Of a stretch of 35,241 nt of DNA, positions 1 to 7,761 are shown one piece after another (the stretch's first letter is position 1; the number at the start of each line of letters is the position of its first letter). This stretch comes from CAZPUR01 sp964589815 (GTDB taxonomy: Bacteria > Patescibacteriota > Microgenomatia > UBA1400), in assembly GCA_964589815.1 (NCBI GenBank), contig CAZPUR010000012.1, forward strand, positions 1-35,241, in the 5' to 3' direction. Below the pieces are notes generated by a model. The model was not told where the DNA came from. It did no database searches and was given only the letters and a program-made list of their open reading frames with translations. The translations under genes were made by a program, and so were the position numbers.

Positions 1-62
1 ATCATTTTTTTCTTTCTAGGCAGGTGGTTGAATAAATTAGTAAAATTATACTATATTGTTAG

Positions 63-1487
63 TTATTTTTTAAGACGAACCTTTGTCCCCCCAGAAGTGT
101 CTTCCAAACTATATCCTTTTTTCTCTACTTCTTTTCTAATCTTGTCTGCTTCTTGCCATTTTTCCTCTTTTCTTAATTTCTCTCTTTTTAAAAGTAGTTT
201 TTTGATTTCTTTATCTTCTATATCTTTAATCTGTATTTTTGCTCTTTGCTCTTTGCTCTTTGCTCTTAAATTTAGTCCTAAAACCTTGTCAAAATCTAAA
301 AGTAAGGTTTGTTTCTCTTTTTGATCAAGATCACTTTTTGTCATTTCCCAAACTATAGCCAAAGATTCGGGCATATTAAAATCATCCGAAATCGCCTTAA
401 TAAATCTATCTTTAAATTTCTTTCCTTTAGCGGATGAAGCAACCGCGTCTATATCCCCCTTGCTTACCAATGAAATTAGTTTAATCCAAGCTGTTTGCGC
501 TCCTTTCAAAGCTGCCCAGGTAAAATTCATTTGCTGGCGATAATGAGTGTTTAGATATAAATATCTCAGGGCTAAAGGGTCAAAACCTTTTTTTTCAATG
601 TCTTTAAGATTATAAAAATTACCTTTTGATTTACTCATTTTTTTACCATCAACTAAGATAAATTCGCCATGAATCCAGTATTTAACAAAAGGTTTACCGG
701 TGGCCGCTTCTGCCTGGGCAATTTCATTAGTATGATGTACTGGTTTTAAGTCCACTCCTCCCAAATGAATATCAAATGGGTTGCCTAAATATTTCATACT
801 CATGGCCGAACACTCGATGTGCCAGCCAGGAAAACCTTTACCATAGGGTGAATCCCATTCCATGTCTCGCTTTTTTCCGCCAGCTGGCGGATGAGGAGAA
901 AATTTCCACAAAGCAAAGTCCGCTGGTCTTTTCTTTTCCGGATTTTTTTCTACTCGAGCGCCCTCTTTTAACCCTTTAATATTAAGGCCAACTAATTCAC
1001 CGTAATGAGGAAATTTACTGGTATCAAAATAAATCCCATCTGAAGTCTTATAAGTATAACCTTTTTCTTCCAGTTTTTTAACCAATTCTATTTGTTCTTT
1101 GATATGCTCGGTCGCCTTGCATAAAACAGTTGGTTTTAACATGTTCATCTTTTTCATATCTTCCAAAAAGATATCTGTATATTTTTGAGCAATATCCCAG
1201 GCGGTTTTTCCTTCCCTGCGGGCTCCTTTTTCCAATTTATCTTCACCCGTATCCGCATCTGAAGTTAAATGGCCCACATCAGTAATATTCATTACTAATT
1301 TAACTTGATATTCTAAGTATTTTAGAGTCCGGTGAACAATATCTGCCAAGGTGTAGGTTCTAAAATTGCCAATATGGGCATAATCATAAACAGTCGGACC
1401 GCAGGCATACATTCCAACGGTAGAAGGATTAAGTGGTTTAAAAACTTCTTTTTTTTTGGTAAGAGTGTTGTAGATTTTTAGTCTCAT
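63..1487 (-). CDS. cysS: Cysteinyl-tRNA synthetase
   Basis: Class I aminoacyl-tRNA synthetase that charges tRNA-Cys with cysteine using ATP. The 474-aa protein has the N-terminal zinc-ligand region CGPTVYDYAHIGN (residues 29-41, which includes the HIGH-type signature HIGN), GWHIECSAMS with a second Cys ligand, HTNE, and KMSKS near residue 283. The frame stays open upstream to a TTG at 1547, but that extension is encoded by a dispersed palindromic repeat. The ATG at 1487 begins MRLKIYNT, the usual family start. Two stretches look like inserted repeats: HPPAGG near residues 200-205, over a perfect DNA palindrome, and RAKSKEQRAK near 407-416, over a GCTCTTT microsatellite. It is the last gene of the long run that begins at rpsB. 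Identity is secure. Confidence 0.97.
   Translation of the reverse strand: MRLKIYNTLTKKKEVFKPLNPSTVGMYACGPTVYDYAHIGNFRTYTLADIVHRTLKYLEYQVKLVMNITDVGHLTSDADTGEDKLEKGARREGKTAWDIAQKYTDIFLEDMKKMNMLKPTVLCKATEHIKEQIELVKKLEEKGYTYKTSDGIYFDTSKFPHYGELVGLNIKGLKEGARVEKNPEKKRPADFALWKFSPHPPAGGKKRDMEWDSPYGKGFPGWHIECSAMSMKYLGNPFDIHLGGVDLKPVHHTNEIAQAEAATGKPFVKYWIHGEFILVDGKKMSKSKGNFYNLKDIEKKGFDPLALRYLYLNTHYRQQMNFTWAALKGAQTAWIKLISLVSKGDIDAVASSAKGKKFKDRFIKAISDDFNMPESLAIVWEMTKSDLDQKEKQTLLLDFDKVLGLNLRAKSKEQRAKIQIKDIEDKEIKKLLLKREKLRKEEKWQEADKIRKEVEKKGYSLEDTSGGTKVRLKK
241..267. repeat. GCTCTTT heptanucleotide microsatellite inside cysS
   Basis: Nearly four consecutive GCTCTTT units lie in the 3' part of cysS and encode a K/R/S/Q-rich stretch (RAKSKEQRAK). 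A heptamer run shifts frame if it changes by one unit, so it is a possible slippage site. A related but degenerate GCTCTTTGCA pattern occurs in dnaX near 9060-9085. Confidence 0.8.
877..890. repeat. Perfect 14-bp palindrome inside cysS
   Basis: CCGCCAGCTGGCGG is a perfect palindrome that encodes the PPAGG part of HPPAGG, just before the conserved MEWDSP segment of CysS. The family normally has a shorter link here. The palindrome therefore looks like a small in-frame insertion of a dispersed element. The insertion reading is inference. Confidence 0.7.
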
Positions 1488-1586
1488 ACAATAAATTTCT
1501 AATGAGATTCTATCGGTCCGACGTTCGTCGGACCTCCAGAATGACAACTAGGCCTGATTAATTTAGTAATTCAAGCTATTAGGAAT
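1488..1586. repeat. Intergenic repeat with GTCCGAC hairpin
   Basis: The gap upstream of cysS holds a perfect inverted repeat, GGTCCGACGTTCGTCGGACC at 1515-1534 (8-bp arms, 4-nt loop). On the minus strand it is flanked by GTCATTCTGGA and GATAGAATCTC, a common pattern of dispersed bacterial intergenic repeats. The TCCGACG/CGTCGGA core recurs at 24650-24670. No convincing promoter was seen. Confidence 0.7.
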
Positions 1587-2180
1587 TTACCCAATAACTT
1601 TCTTTCCCATCTCCTTAGTTCCTTTTTTGGGTTTAAGTATTCTATCTAATCCTGGCATTTTTTCCGCTGATTCTGGCAACAAAGGGCCTTGCTCCTTTCC
1701 TTTCTCCTCTTCTTCCTTTTTCCTTTGCGCTTCCAGCCATTTAGCTTTTTCTTCTAAAGTTCGATAGCCGGTTTTGGCTTGCTCAGATTCAGGAACTTCT
1801 TCTTTCTTTTTTTGTTCCTGAGTAATTCTTTGCTGCATTTCCTGATAACGTTTAATCTTCTCCACCCCTAATTTAGATCTCACTTCATCAAGGCCTTTAT
1901 TTCTTTCTAGGACGTCTTTTTGTTTTAACTGAACCATCTTTTCCTGAGGCAGGGGCTTTCCTAATAGCTCTTTAATTCCCTCTTCTGGCTTCATCTCTGG
2001 CCTAAGTGCTGACTTTTTTGATTCACCCCCTTGGGAAATTTGAAGGGAGGGCTGTTTGCCGCTAATCTGCTGGCCGGCAGTTTTGATTACTTGACCAGGA
2101 AGTTTGCCTGCCTGCTGAGCCGTAGATTTGCCGGTTTCTAAAATCTCACCAAAAGTATCTCTAACAATGGCTCGCGCCAT
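1587..2180 (-). CDS. Hypothetical low-complexity charged protein
   Basis: A 197-aa protein that I do not recognise. It begins MARAIVRDTFGEILETGKST and is dominated by Q, K and E, with G/P-containing linkers and a run of lysines and glutamates near residues 145-165 that could form a coiled coil or be disordered. There is no signal peptide or membrane segment. The ATG at 2180 is the first start after a repeat-rich gap. It lies between the DNPH1-like gene and cysS on the same strand. Composition matches its neighbours and the frame is uninterrupted, so it is probably a real lineage-specific gene, but no function can be given. Confidence 0.6.
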   Translation of the reverse strand: MARAIVRDTFGEILETGKSTAQQAGKLPGQVIKTAGQQISGKQPSLQISQGGESKKSALRPEMKPEEGIKELLGKPLPQEKMVQLKQKDVLERNKGLDEVRSKLGVEKIKRYQEMQQRITQEQKKKEEVPESEQAKTGYRTLEEKAKWLEAQRKKEEEEKGKEQGPLLPESAEKMPGLDRILKPKKGTKEMGKKVIG

Positions 2181-2337
2181 AATTTCTAATTTCCAATAAC
2201 TAATTTCTAATGAAATTTCTAATTTTAAAGTGTCTAAATTAATTTGAGAATTAGAAATTAGATATTAGGAATTTCCTCAAAGTAATATTATCATCCTAGA
2301 AGCCAAATACCAAGAAGTAACCAAGAGATCCGAATTC
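2181..2337. repeat. AT-rich intergenic repeat block
   Basis: A 157-nt gap without a gene. It contains several overlapping direct and inverted copies of attagaaattag and atattag, strongest at 2187-2276. The segment TTAGGAATTTCC near 2265-2276 recurs at 29570-29581, where it encodes the last residues of the MreD-like protein. Similar attagaaatt motifs lie at about 1491, 4511 and 26702. Confidence 0.65.
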
Positions 2338-2913
2338 TCACCCCTTATAGTCTTTATTTTTTTTCATATGTTCTTCAATCAACCTTCGCAAAAAAGCAGC
2401 CCGGGGAAGTTTTTTATGCTTGGCAATCCAATCCAGATAAGCACCGATTTTCGGAGAAATAAAGAAATTAAACCTGACATCCATTTGCTCTTTAGCTTCT
2501 TCTGTAGCAATCTTTAAAATCCCCTCTAGTTCTTCTTTGTTATTGGAATTGTAACTAAAAAGTTGAATTTTCTCCATGGGAATCCCTTTTAGCGTATGAG
2601 GAACCTTTCCTTTACTCGCCTCATAAAGGACAATAACTGGTTTTCCTTTTTGCTGGGCTGCCATTACTTCATAGCCAATACTAACTGAAGGATTAGTTGT
2701 TTCAGCAACTATAAAATCCGCTTGATTCACCCATTTTAACATTTTTTTAATATATAGCTCTGATTCTTCGCTTGTTTCTTGTTCTACTTGTTCAATATTT
2801 CTAGTAAGCACATGGTCTGTGATTGGATCATAGCCTAGCTTTTTAAGAATGGCGAAAATTTTTTTGTAAAGTTCTTTATCCCCATGGAGAGAAGCAAAAA
2901 AATGGAATTTCAT
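2338..2913 (-). CDS. DNPH1/nucleoside 2-deoxyribosyltransferase-like hydrolase with C-terminal RHH-like tail
   Basis: A 191-aa protein whose first ~135 residues match the plan of the deoxyribosyltransferase superfamily and especially DNPH1 (RCL), which cleaves the N-glycosidic bond of 2'-deoxynucleoside 5'-monophosphates. Visible motifs are the N-terminal FFASLHGDKELYKKI, an ITDHV segment, ADFIVAETTNPS with Asp66, and IGYEVMAA with Glu82, the position of the catalytic glutamate. Residues ~148-185 (FFISPKIGAYLDWIAKH, then a second amphipathic helix) are extra to DNPH1 and look like a ribbon-helix-helix or CopG-type module. The gene starts 2 nt after the radical SAM stop, so the two are surely cotranscribed. 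Superfamily is likely; substrate and DNA binding are inference. Confidence 0.75.
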   Translation of the reverse strand: MKFHFFASLHGDKELYKKIFAILKKLGYDPITDHVLTRNIEQVEQETSEESELYIKKMLKWVNQADFIVAETTNPSVSIGYEVMAAQQKGKPVIVLYEASKGKVPHTLKGIPMEKIQLFSYNSNNKEELEGILKIATEEAKEQMDVRFNFFISPKIGAYLDWIAKHKKLPRAAFLRRLIEEHMKKNKDYKG

Positions 2914-2915
2914 AT

Positions 2916-3812
2916 TTATTTTTTATTTAATTTAACAATATTTTTAATCGCTACTGCTGGTACAGTGCAGTAATCAAAAGGACAAAAAATTTCCCTTTTT
3001 AAAGGTTCAAACGTGCCATCAATCAGGTTCCCTAAAGCATATTTACCGTTTTTTTCTAACTCATAGGCCTCATGACAAGTGAAAACATCACCATAGGGAT
3101 TAACTACAAAATAATTTATCCCCGCACTACATTTTCTGCCCTGAAAATGTCTTTTATTATTATAGCCTAATGGCGAATAATCATCAACTAATTTTCTTAT
3201 TTCGCTTCTTTCTCGACTGTTATATTTGTAATATTTTCTCCCATAGAAACTTATTCTAAAGGCTTGAAAATGAAACTTTATATTTTTTAGACTTTTTAAT
3301 TTTTTTTTAATGATTTGCAGCTTGGAAAAATTTTGAGGGATTAATATTAGGTTAATTTTGAGTAAAACTTCTGCCAGTCCTAGTTTATCCATCATTTTCC
3401 TGAGTTTTATAACTTTTTCAGCAAATTCTTTTGGAGTAAAATATTGATAATGCCAAGAAACACTAAATCTATCAAGTCTGTTTTTGCCTTGAGTTAAGAA
3501 ACTTTCATATGTCTTTAAAGAAGCACTTAGATTGGTTGTTGATGTCAGTCTGAAATTAGTTTTATCAATTAAATAAGGAATAATTTCATCTACGAAATTA
3601 GGCATGGTAAAAATTTCGCCGCCAGTAAGTTTTAAAACACAATTTCCATGAATTTTCTTAGAAAGCTCATTGATGACTTTCAAAACTACTTGCTTTGGAG
3701 GATGTCTGTCTTTATTAAAGGGCTGAAAACATTCAGCACAATTAAAGTTACAGCCATAGGTCATATTCCAAATTATTGTCGTCTGTTTCAAAGAAAGTTC
3801 CTTTTTTCCCAT
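2916..3812 (-). CDS. Radical SAM protein with SPASM/twitch-like C-terminus
   Basis: A 298-aa iron-sulfur enzyme. The radical SAM cluster motif C-x3-C-x2-C is at Cys21, Cys25 and Cys28 (GCNFNCAECFQPF), and the SAM-contacting TGGE is at 63-66. A second set of cysteines at 228, 246, 277 and 282, with CSAGINYFVVNPYGDVFTC, is typical of an auxiliary-cluster SPASM or twitch domain. Such proteins modify peptides, sugars or other small substrates; nothing here defines which. No small Cys-rich precursor peptide is next to it. Its partner, by a 2-nt gap, is the DNPH1-like hydrolase, which makes a nucleotide-related substrate worth considering (inference). It follows recR after 48 nt. Confidence 0.85.
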   Translation of the reverse strand: MGKKELSLKQTTIIWNMTYGCNFNCAECFQPFNKDRHPPKQVVLKVINELSKKIHGNCVLKLTGGEIFTMPNFVDEIIPYLIDKTNFRLTSTTNLSASLKTYESFLTQGKNRLDRFSVSWHYQYFTPKEFAEKVIKLRKMMDKLGLAEVLLKINLILIPQNFSKLQIIKKKLKSLKNIKFHFQAFRISFYGRKYYKYNSRERSEIRKLVDDYSPLGYNNKRHFQGRKCSAGINYFVVNPYGDVFTCHEAYELEKNGKYALGNLIDGTFEPLKREIFCPFDYCTVPAVAIKNIVKLNKK

Positions 3813-3860
3813 CGATACTCCCTTTTTTAAAAAACGCTCTGCTTGGTTCTTTAAACAAAA

Positions 3861-4472
3861 TCAATAGTCTCTCCTCCCCTCCAAGGCCCTAGTTAAAGTG
3901 ATTTCGTCCGCATACTCTAAATCCGCTCCGGTAGGTAATCCTCTTCCGATTCTGGTAATTTTTAATTTTTGGCTTTTCACTTTGAGTTCACGAGCCAAAC
4001 GTGTGATATACATTGCCGTCGCTTCTCCCTCCATCGTCGGATTGGTGGCAATAATGATTTCCGTGATTATACCACTTTTTAAACGAGGGAGTAAGTCATG
4101 GATGTGTAATTGTTCTGGGCCAATATTATCTAAAGGATTAATGGCTCCATGCAAGACATGATAAAGACCTTTATAAACGCCGGCCCTTTCTAAAGCCAGA
4201 ATATCCAAGGGCTGCTCGACGACGCAAATCTTGGTCTTATCCCGGCCAGGATCAGAACAAATCTGGCAAGGGTCTGTTTCTGAAATATTAAAACACAAAG
4301 AACACGTCTTGGTATTTTTCTTCAGTCCTGAAAGAGCCTGAGCAAATTTATCTAGTTCTTCCTGAGGCACATGCAGTAAATAAAAGGTCAGTCTTTGGGC
4401 CGTCTTGGGCCCAATCCCAGGCAGTTTTTCAAATGAATCAATTAATCTCTGAATTGCTTTAGCTATTCTCAT
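3861..4472 (-). CDS. recR: Recombination protein RecR
   Basis: RecR acts with RecO and RecF to load RecA at gaps. The 203-aa protein has the helix-hairpin-helix LPGIGPKTAQRL (residues ~17-28), a four-cysteine zinc finger at Cys57, Cys60, Cys69 and Cys72, and a Toprim fold with CVVEQPLDILALE and ATNPTMEGEATA. It ends with GRGLPTGADLEYADE, the family's signature C-terminus. The stretch KVKSQKLKI near residues 163-171 resembles the lysine-rich linkers also seen in AhcY and DnaX. In most bacteria recR directly follows dnaX-ybaB; here five genes separate ybaB from recR. Confidence 0.97.
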   Translation of the reverse strand: MRIAKAIQRLIDSFEKLPGIGPKTAQRLTFYLLHVPQEELDKFAQALSGLKKNTKTCSLCFNISETDPCQICSDPGRDKTKICVVEQPLDILALERAGVYKGLYHVLHGAINPLDNIGPEQLHIHDLLPRLKSGIITEIIIATNPTMEGEATAMYITRLARELKVKSQKLKITRIGRGLPTGADLEYADEITLTRALEGRRDY

Positions 4473-4527
4473 TATAAAGACTCATTATACCAATAAACTG
4501 CGTAAGAATGCATTAGAAATTAAATAT

Positions 4528-4559
4528 TATCATCCAGGGGATGATCGTCCTTTGGACGA
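4528..4559. repeat. Tandem mini-hairpin repeat, copy A
   Basis: On the minus strand this reads as two short hairpins in tandem, TCGTCC-AAA-GGACGA and TCATCC-CCT-GGATGA. It matches 29470-29501 at 29 of 32 positions, in opposite orientation. It sits between ahcY and recR, so it is transcribed and could mark or stabilise mRNA ends. It has no U-tract and is not a standard terminator. Confidence 0.75.
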
Positions 4560-4576
4560 GAAGTTGGAAATTAATA

Positions 4577-5875
4577 TTAGGTTCCCTCATGCCATGAGGA
4601 TAGGTAGTTTTTTTGTTCTTTAGTTAATTTATCAATTTTAATTCCCACGGCTTTTAGTTTCAATCGAGCTACCATTTGGTCTAATTTTTTAGGAAGAACG
4701 TAGACCTTGCTTACTAATTTCCCTTTATTCTTTAACAAGTATTCAACGGCTAAGGCTTGGTTGGCAAATGACATATCCATCACTTCCGCCGGATGGCCTT
4801 CAGCACTGGCTAGATTTACCAATCTTCCTTCAGCTAATAAATAAATCTTTTTCTTGCCTAATTTATACTCGACCAGATTATTTCTAATTTTCCTTTTTTT
4901 CTTGGCTATTTTTTCTAAACCTTGAACGTCTATCTCAACATTAAAATGACCGCTATTAGCTAAAATTGCTCCGTTTTTCATTAGCTTAATATGTTTGAAA
5001 CTAATCACTTTTTTATCACCAGTGGCAGTCACAAAAATATCACCAATTTTAACTGCCTGATTCATTGACATTGCTTGAAAACCGTCCATCACTGCTTCCA
5101 AGGCTTTGACTGAATCAACTTCACAAATAATCACTTTAGCTCCCATGCCTCTGGCCCGTAAAGCAATTCCCCGACTGCACCAACCATAACCGGCAATAAC
5201 AAAATTTTTACCGGCCAGTAAAATATTGGTCGCTCTTAAAATACCGTCAATGGTTGACTGGCCGGTGCCATAACGGTTATCAAAAAATCTTTTTGTTTGG
5301 CTGTCATTAACCGCCATTACCGGCAATTTTAAAGCACGGTCTTTCTCCATAGACCTCAGGCGGATAACACCAGTAGTTGTTTCTTCGCATGATCCATAAA
5401 ATTCCCATTCTTCTAATTTTACATTTTGCATTGTAATTTTTAACTTTTCATTTTTAATTTTTAATTTATGTAGCAAAGCTACAAGATCTCCGCCGTCATC
5501 TAAAGTAATTTGAGGTCTAAAATCTAAAACTTGATTAAGATGCTGATAGTAAGTCTTCTTATTTTCTCCATTAATGGCAAAAACGGGAATATTAAAATTT
5601 TTAACTAAACTCGCGGCTACTTCATCCTGGGTAGATAAAGGATTGGAAGCACAAAGAGCCAGCTTGGCTCCTCCAACTTCTAAAGCCAACATAAGATTGG
5701 CAGTTTCTGCGGTCACATGAAGACAAGCATCAATAGTAATTCCTTTTAATGGTTTTTGTTTAAAAAACCGTGCTTTAATTAATTGAAGCACAGGCATATG
5801 GGTACCAGCCCATTCAATTTTCAGCTTGCCCTGAGAAGCTAAAGATAAATCTTTAATATCGTAATTCAAGTGCAT
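4577..5875 (-). CDS. ahcY: Adenosylhomocysteinase (S-adenosylhomocysteine hydrolase)
   Basis: NAD-dependent enzyme that splits SAH into homocysteine and adenosine, removing the product inhibitor of methyltransferases. The 432-aa protein has GITIDACLHVTAETANL, LDDGGDL, GSCEETTTGV, the NDSQTKRFFDNRYGTGQS segment and the NAD-binding GYGWCSRG (residues 229-236). It ends ...YLSSWHEGT, as in the shorter archaeal/Thermotoga-type proteins, some of which prefer S-inosylhomocysteine; that choice cannot be made from sequence here. A lysine-rich linker at residues 137-154 (KLKIKNEKLKI...) looks like a repeat-derived insertion. Downstream of a kinase and a nucleosidase, it completes an SAH-clearing set with metK elsewhere in the window. 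Confidence 0.96.
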   Translation of the reverse strand: MHLNYDIKDLSLASQGKLKIEWAGTHMPVLQLIKARFFKQKPLKGITIDACLHVTAETANLMLALEVGGAKLALCASNPLSTQDEVAASLVKNFNIPVFAINGENKKTYYQHLNQVLDFRPQITLDDGGDLVALLHKLKIKNEKLKITMQNVKLEEWEFYGSCEETTTGVIRLRSMEKDRALKLPVMAVNDSQTKRFFDNRYGTGQSTIDGILRATNILLAGKNFVIAGYGWCSRGIALRARGMGAKVIICEVDSVKALEAVMDGFQAMSMNQAVKIGDIFVTATGDKKVISFKHIKLMKNGAILANSGHFNVEIDVQGLEKIAKKKRKIRNNLVEYKLGKKKIYLLAEGRLVNLASAEGHPAEVMDMSFANQALAVEYLLKNKGKLVSKVYVLPKKLDQMVARLKLKAVGIKIDKLTKEQKNYLSSWHEGT

Positions 5876-5916
5876 TGAACTTATTTAGGTTATTTTATAA
5901 TTTTTATAATCCAAGA

Positions 5917-6213
5917 TTAATAATACCCTGCCGCCTCTGTGCTTCTTATTTGATCTAATTGCCGACCGGCTCGAATCCCTTGTCTTACGACTTTTATATC
6001 TATTCCTGCAACAATGGCACTGACTACCTTAAGCCCACCACTTATCATTTCCGGTCTAACTCCCATTATTGGAAAACCGCTCTTTTCCCATAATCCAGCT
6101 GCGAAAACTGCTGCGCCTGTCCCCACTACTCCTATAACACCTGCAACTCTACTAAGTTGCTCATCTCTTTCCAACAACTCTATTGTTGTTGATCCTGTCT
6201 CTTGTTCTCTCAT
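5917..6213 (-). CDS. Small putative membrane protein
   Basis: A 98-aa protein that I do not recognise. Residues ~23-42 (VAGVIGVVGTGAAVFAAGLW) form a Gly/Ala-rich hydrophobic segment, and ~57-75 (MISGGLKVVSAIVAGIDIK) a weaker one. The N-terminus is acidic and the C-terminus basic. A good Shine-Dalgarno (GAAGGTGAG) lies about 9 nt before the ATG, which supports a real gene. It sits between the PfkB kinase and ahcY in the salvage cassette. No function is claimed. Confidence 0.6.
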   Translation of the reverse strand: MREQETGSTTIELLERDEQLSRVAGVIGVVGTGAAVFAAGLWEKSGFPIMGVRPEMISGGLKVVSAIVAGIDIKVVRQGIRAGRQLDQIRSTEAAGYY

Positions 6214-6247
6214 TATTTTTTCTCACCTTCTTTCTAAAAAATTTTCT

Positions 6248-7186
6248 TTAAAGAGTTATTTTAGCATAAAAATTATGATAATATCTTTTTTCAAATTCTT
6301 TTTTGGTAAATCTATGAGTCATGGTGCCGTATTTTTCTACGGTATAGGCAGCAGCTACCGATCCCATCTGTCCGCAAGTTCTTAGATTATAACCCCTAAG
6401 ATAACCAGCCACAAATCCGGCCCTGTAGGCGTCGCCGGCGCCCACCGGATCAGAAACATTTTTTGGTTTGGCGGCTTTAATTTTAATCTTTTTCTTTTGA
6501 GTTTCAATTAACGAGCCTCTTTCTGCTAAAGTGGTAATCAGAATTTTTACCTTGCTCAATAACTGCCTTTTGGTCAAATTTGTTCTTTTTCTCATTAAAC
6601 TAATTTCATAATCATTGCCAATTAAAATCTCTGCCTTATTAATGCCTTTTAACAACTCTGATTTTGTCAATCTGGGTAGCTGCATCCCTGGATCAAAAAG
6701 ATAAGGCAATTTTAATTGCTGACATTCATTAACAAACTTAACCATTGCCTTGGGTTCGGTCGGAGAAATTACCACTAAATCAATGGGGCCAGTCATCTTC
6801 GTTATAGAAAGTGTTTTTGCTTTAGTCATGGCGCCGGCATAAAAACCGCCGATTTGATTATCTCGTTGGTCAACTAAAGCAAAATAATTAGAAGTAAAAT
6901 CGTTCTTGTAGGTCTTAATATATTTGGTCTCTATTCCCGCCTTTTTTAAAAATCTTTTATAAGGAGCAAAATCTTTACCCGCCGTCGCCAAAATAATTGA
7001 TTGCTCTCCCAAAAGGCTAAGATTATAGCTGATATTAGCCGCTGTTCCTCCCAAATTTTTGTTTAACTTATCAGTTAAAAAAGAAAGGTTTAAAAGATGA
7101 ATTTTTTCCGCCAAAATATGGTCTTTGAATTTACCTGGAAAATTAAAAATATAGTCAAAAGAAAGTGAGCCGGTAACAATAATCAT
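6248..7186 (-). CDS. PfkB-family kinase, probably adenosine/nucleoside kinase
   Basis: A 312-aa ribokinase/PfkB-fold kinase. The start MIIVTGSLSFDYIFNFPG, the substrate-site GGTAANISYNLSLLG (about residues 46-60) and the C-terminal DPVGAGDAYRAGFVAGYLRG with its catalytic Asp and anion-hole glycines are clear. The family phosphorylates sugars or nucleosides. The specificity is inferred from context: it overlaps a phosphoribosyltransferase gene by 4 nt and lies two genes upstream of ahcY, which releases adenosine. Adenosine kinase is therefore the best guess, converting adenosine to AMP. A sugar kinase remains possible. Confidence 0.85.
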   Translation of the reverse strand: MIIVTGSLSFDYIFNFPGKFKDHILAEKIHLLNLSFLTDKLNKNLGGTAANISYNLSLLGEQSIILATAGKDFAPYKRFLKKAGIETKYIKTYKNDFTSNYFALVDQRDNQIGGFYAGAMTKAKTLSITKMTGPIDLVVISPTEPKAMVKFVNECQQLKLPYLFDPGMQLPRLTKSELLKGINKAEILIGNDYEISLMRKRTNLTKRQLLSKVKILITTLAERGSLIETQKKKIKIKAAKPKNVSDPVGAGDAYRAGFVAGYLRGYNLRTCGQMGSVAAAYTVEKYGTMTHRFTKKEFEKRYYHNFYAKITL

Positions 7187-7761
7187 TTTTTATTGATAAA
7201 AACGGGCAGATTTCCTAAACTAATGATTCTCCTCCATCTTTTAGGGTCGCCTTCAGTAAATACGGCTACCTCAGCCACCACTTTTCCGCCCGCCTTTTTT
7301 ACCAACTGACGCATTCCCTTTAGGGTAGCGCCAGTGGAAATAACATCATCAAGAAGAATGACTTTTTTACCCGCTAACATCTTTTTATCCTTGCCGTCAA
7401 GCCAAAGAGTTTGGGGTTTACCGGTAGTGATGCTGACCACTTGGCTTTTAATTGAATCCACCATATAAGGCTTAATAATTTTGCGTAGAACAATATAGGG
7501 CAATTGCAAACGTCTGGCTACTTCATAAATTAAAGGCACACTCTTAACCTCAGCGGTCACTAATAAATCAGCCTGAGGAAGTTTTTTACTTAAAGCCAGG
7601 CCAATTTTTTTCACTATCTGCGTATCGCCTAAAATATTAAAAATACAAATTTTAACACCCGGTGCCACCTCAAATAAAGGCAAATCTCTTTTTAAACCAC
7701 AAAGTCTAACGCGATAATATTCTTTGCCTTGTTTTTTAATGACTAAGTTATACTTCCTCAT
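7183..7761 (-). CDS. Phosphoribosyltransferase, probably adenine phosphoribosyltransferase
   Basis: A 192-aa type I phosphoribosyltransferase. The PRPP-binding loop is VILLDDVISTGATLKG (about residues 134-149), preceded by a core with YIVLRKIIKPY similar to APRT and xanthine PRTases. It would join a purine base to PRPP to give a nucleotide. It overlaps the nucleosidase gene upstream and the PfkB kinase downstream by 4 nt each. The nucleosidase releases adenine, so adenine to AMP is the likely reaction (inference from context). An orotate- or xanthine-type substrate is not excluded. Confidence 0.82.
   Translation of the reverse strand: MRKYNLVIKKQGKEYYRVRLCGLKRDLPLFEVAPGVKICIFNILGDTQIVKKIGLALSKKLPQADLLVTAEVKSVPLIYEVARRLQLPYIVLRKIIKPYMVDSIKSQVVSITTGKPQTLWLDGKDKKMLAGKKVILLDDVISTGATLKGMRQLVKKAGGKVVAEVAVFTEGDPKRWRRIISLGNLPVFINKK

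Noticed and set aside
1488..1547. N-terminal extension of CysS from an upstream TTG
   Set aside because: The extension is encoded by a dispersed hairpin repeat; the ATG at 1487 gives the standard family start.
5965..5985. GGCTCGAATCCC, resembling a tRNA T-loop
   Set aside because: It lies within the 98-aa gene and no cloverleaf can be drawn around it.
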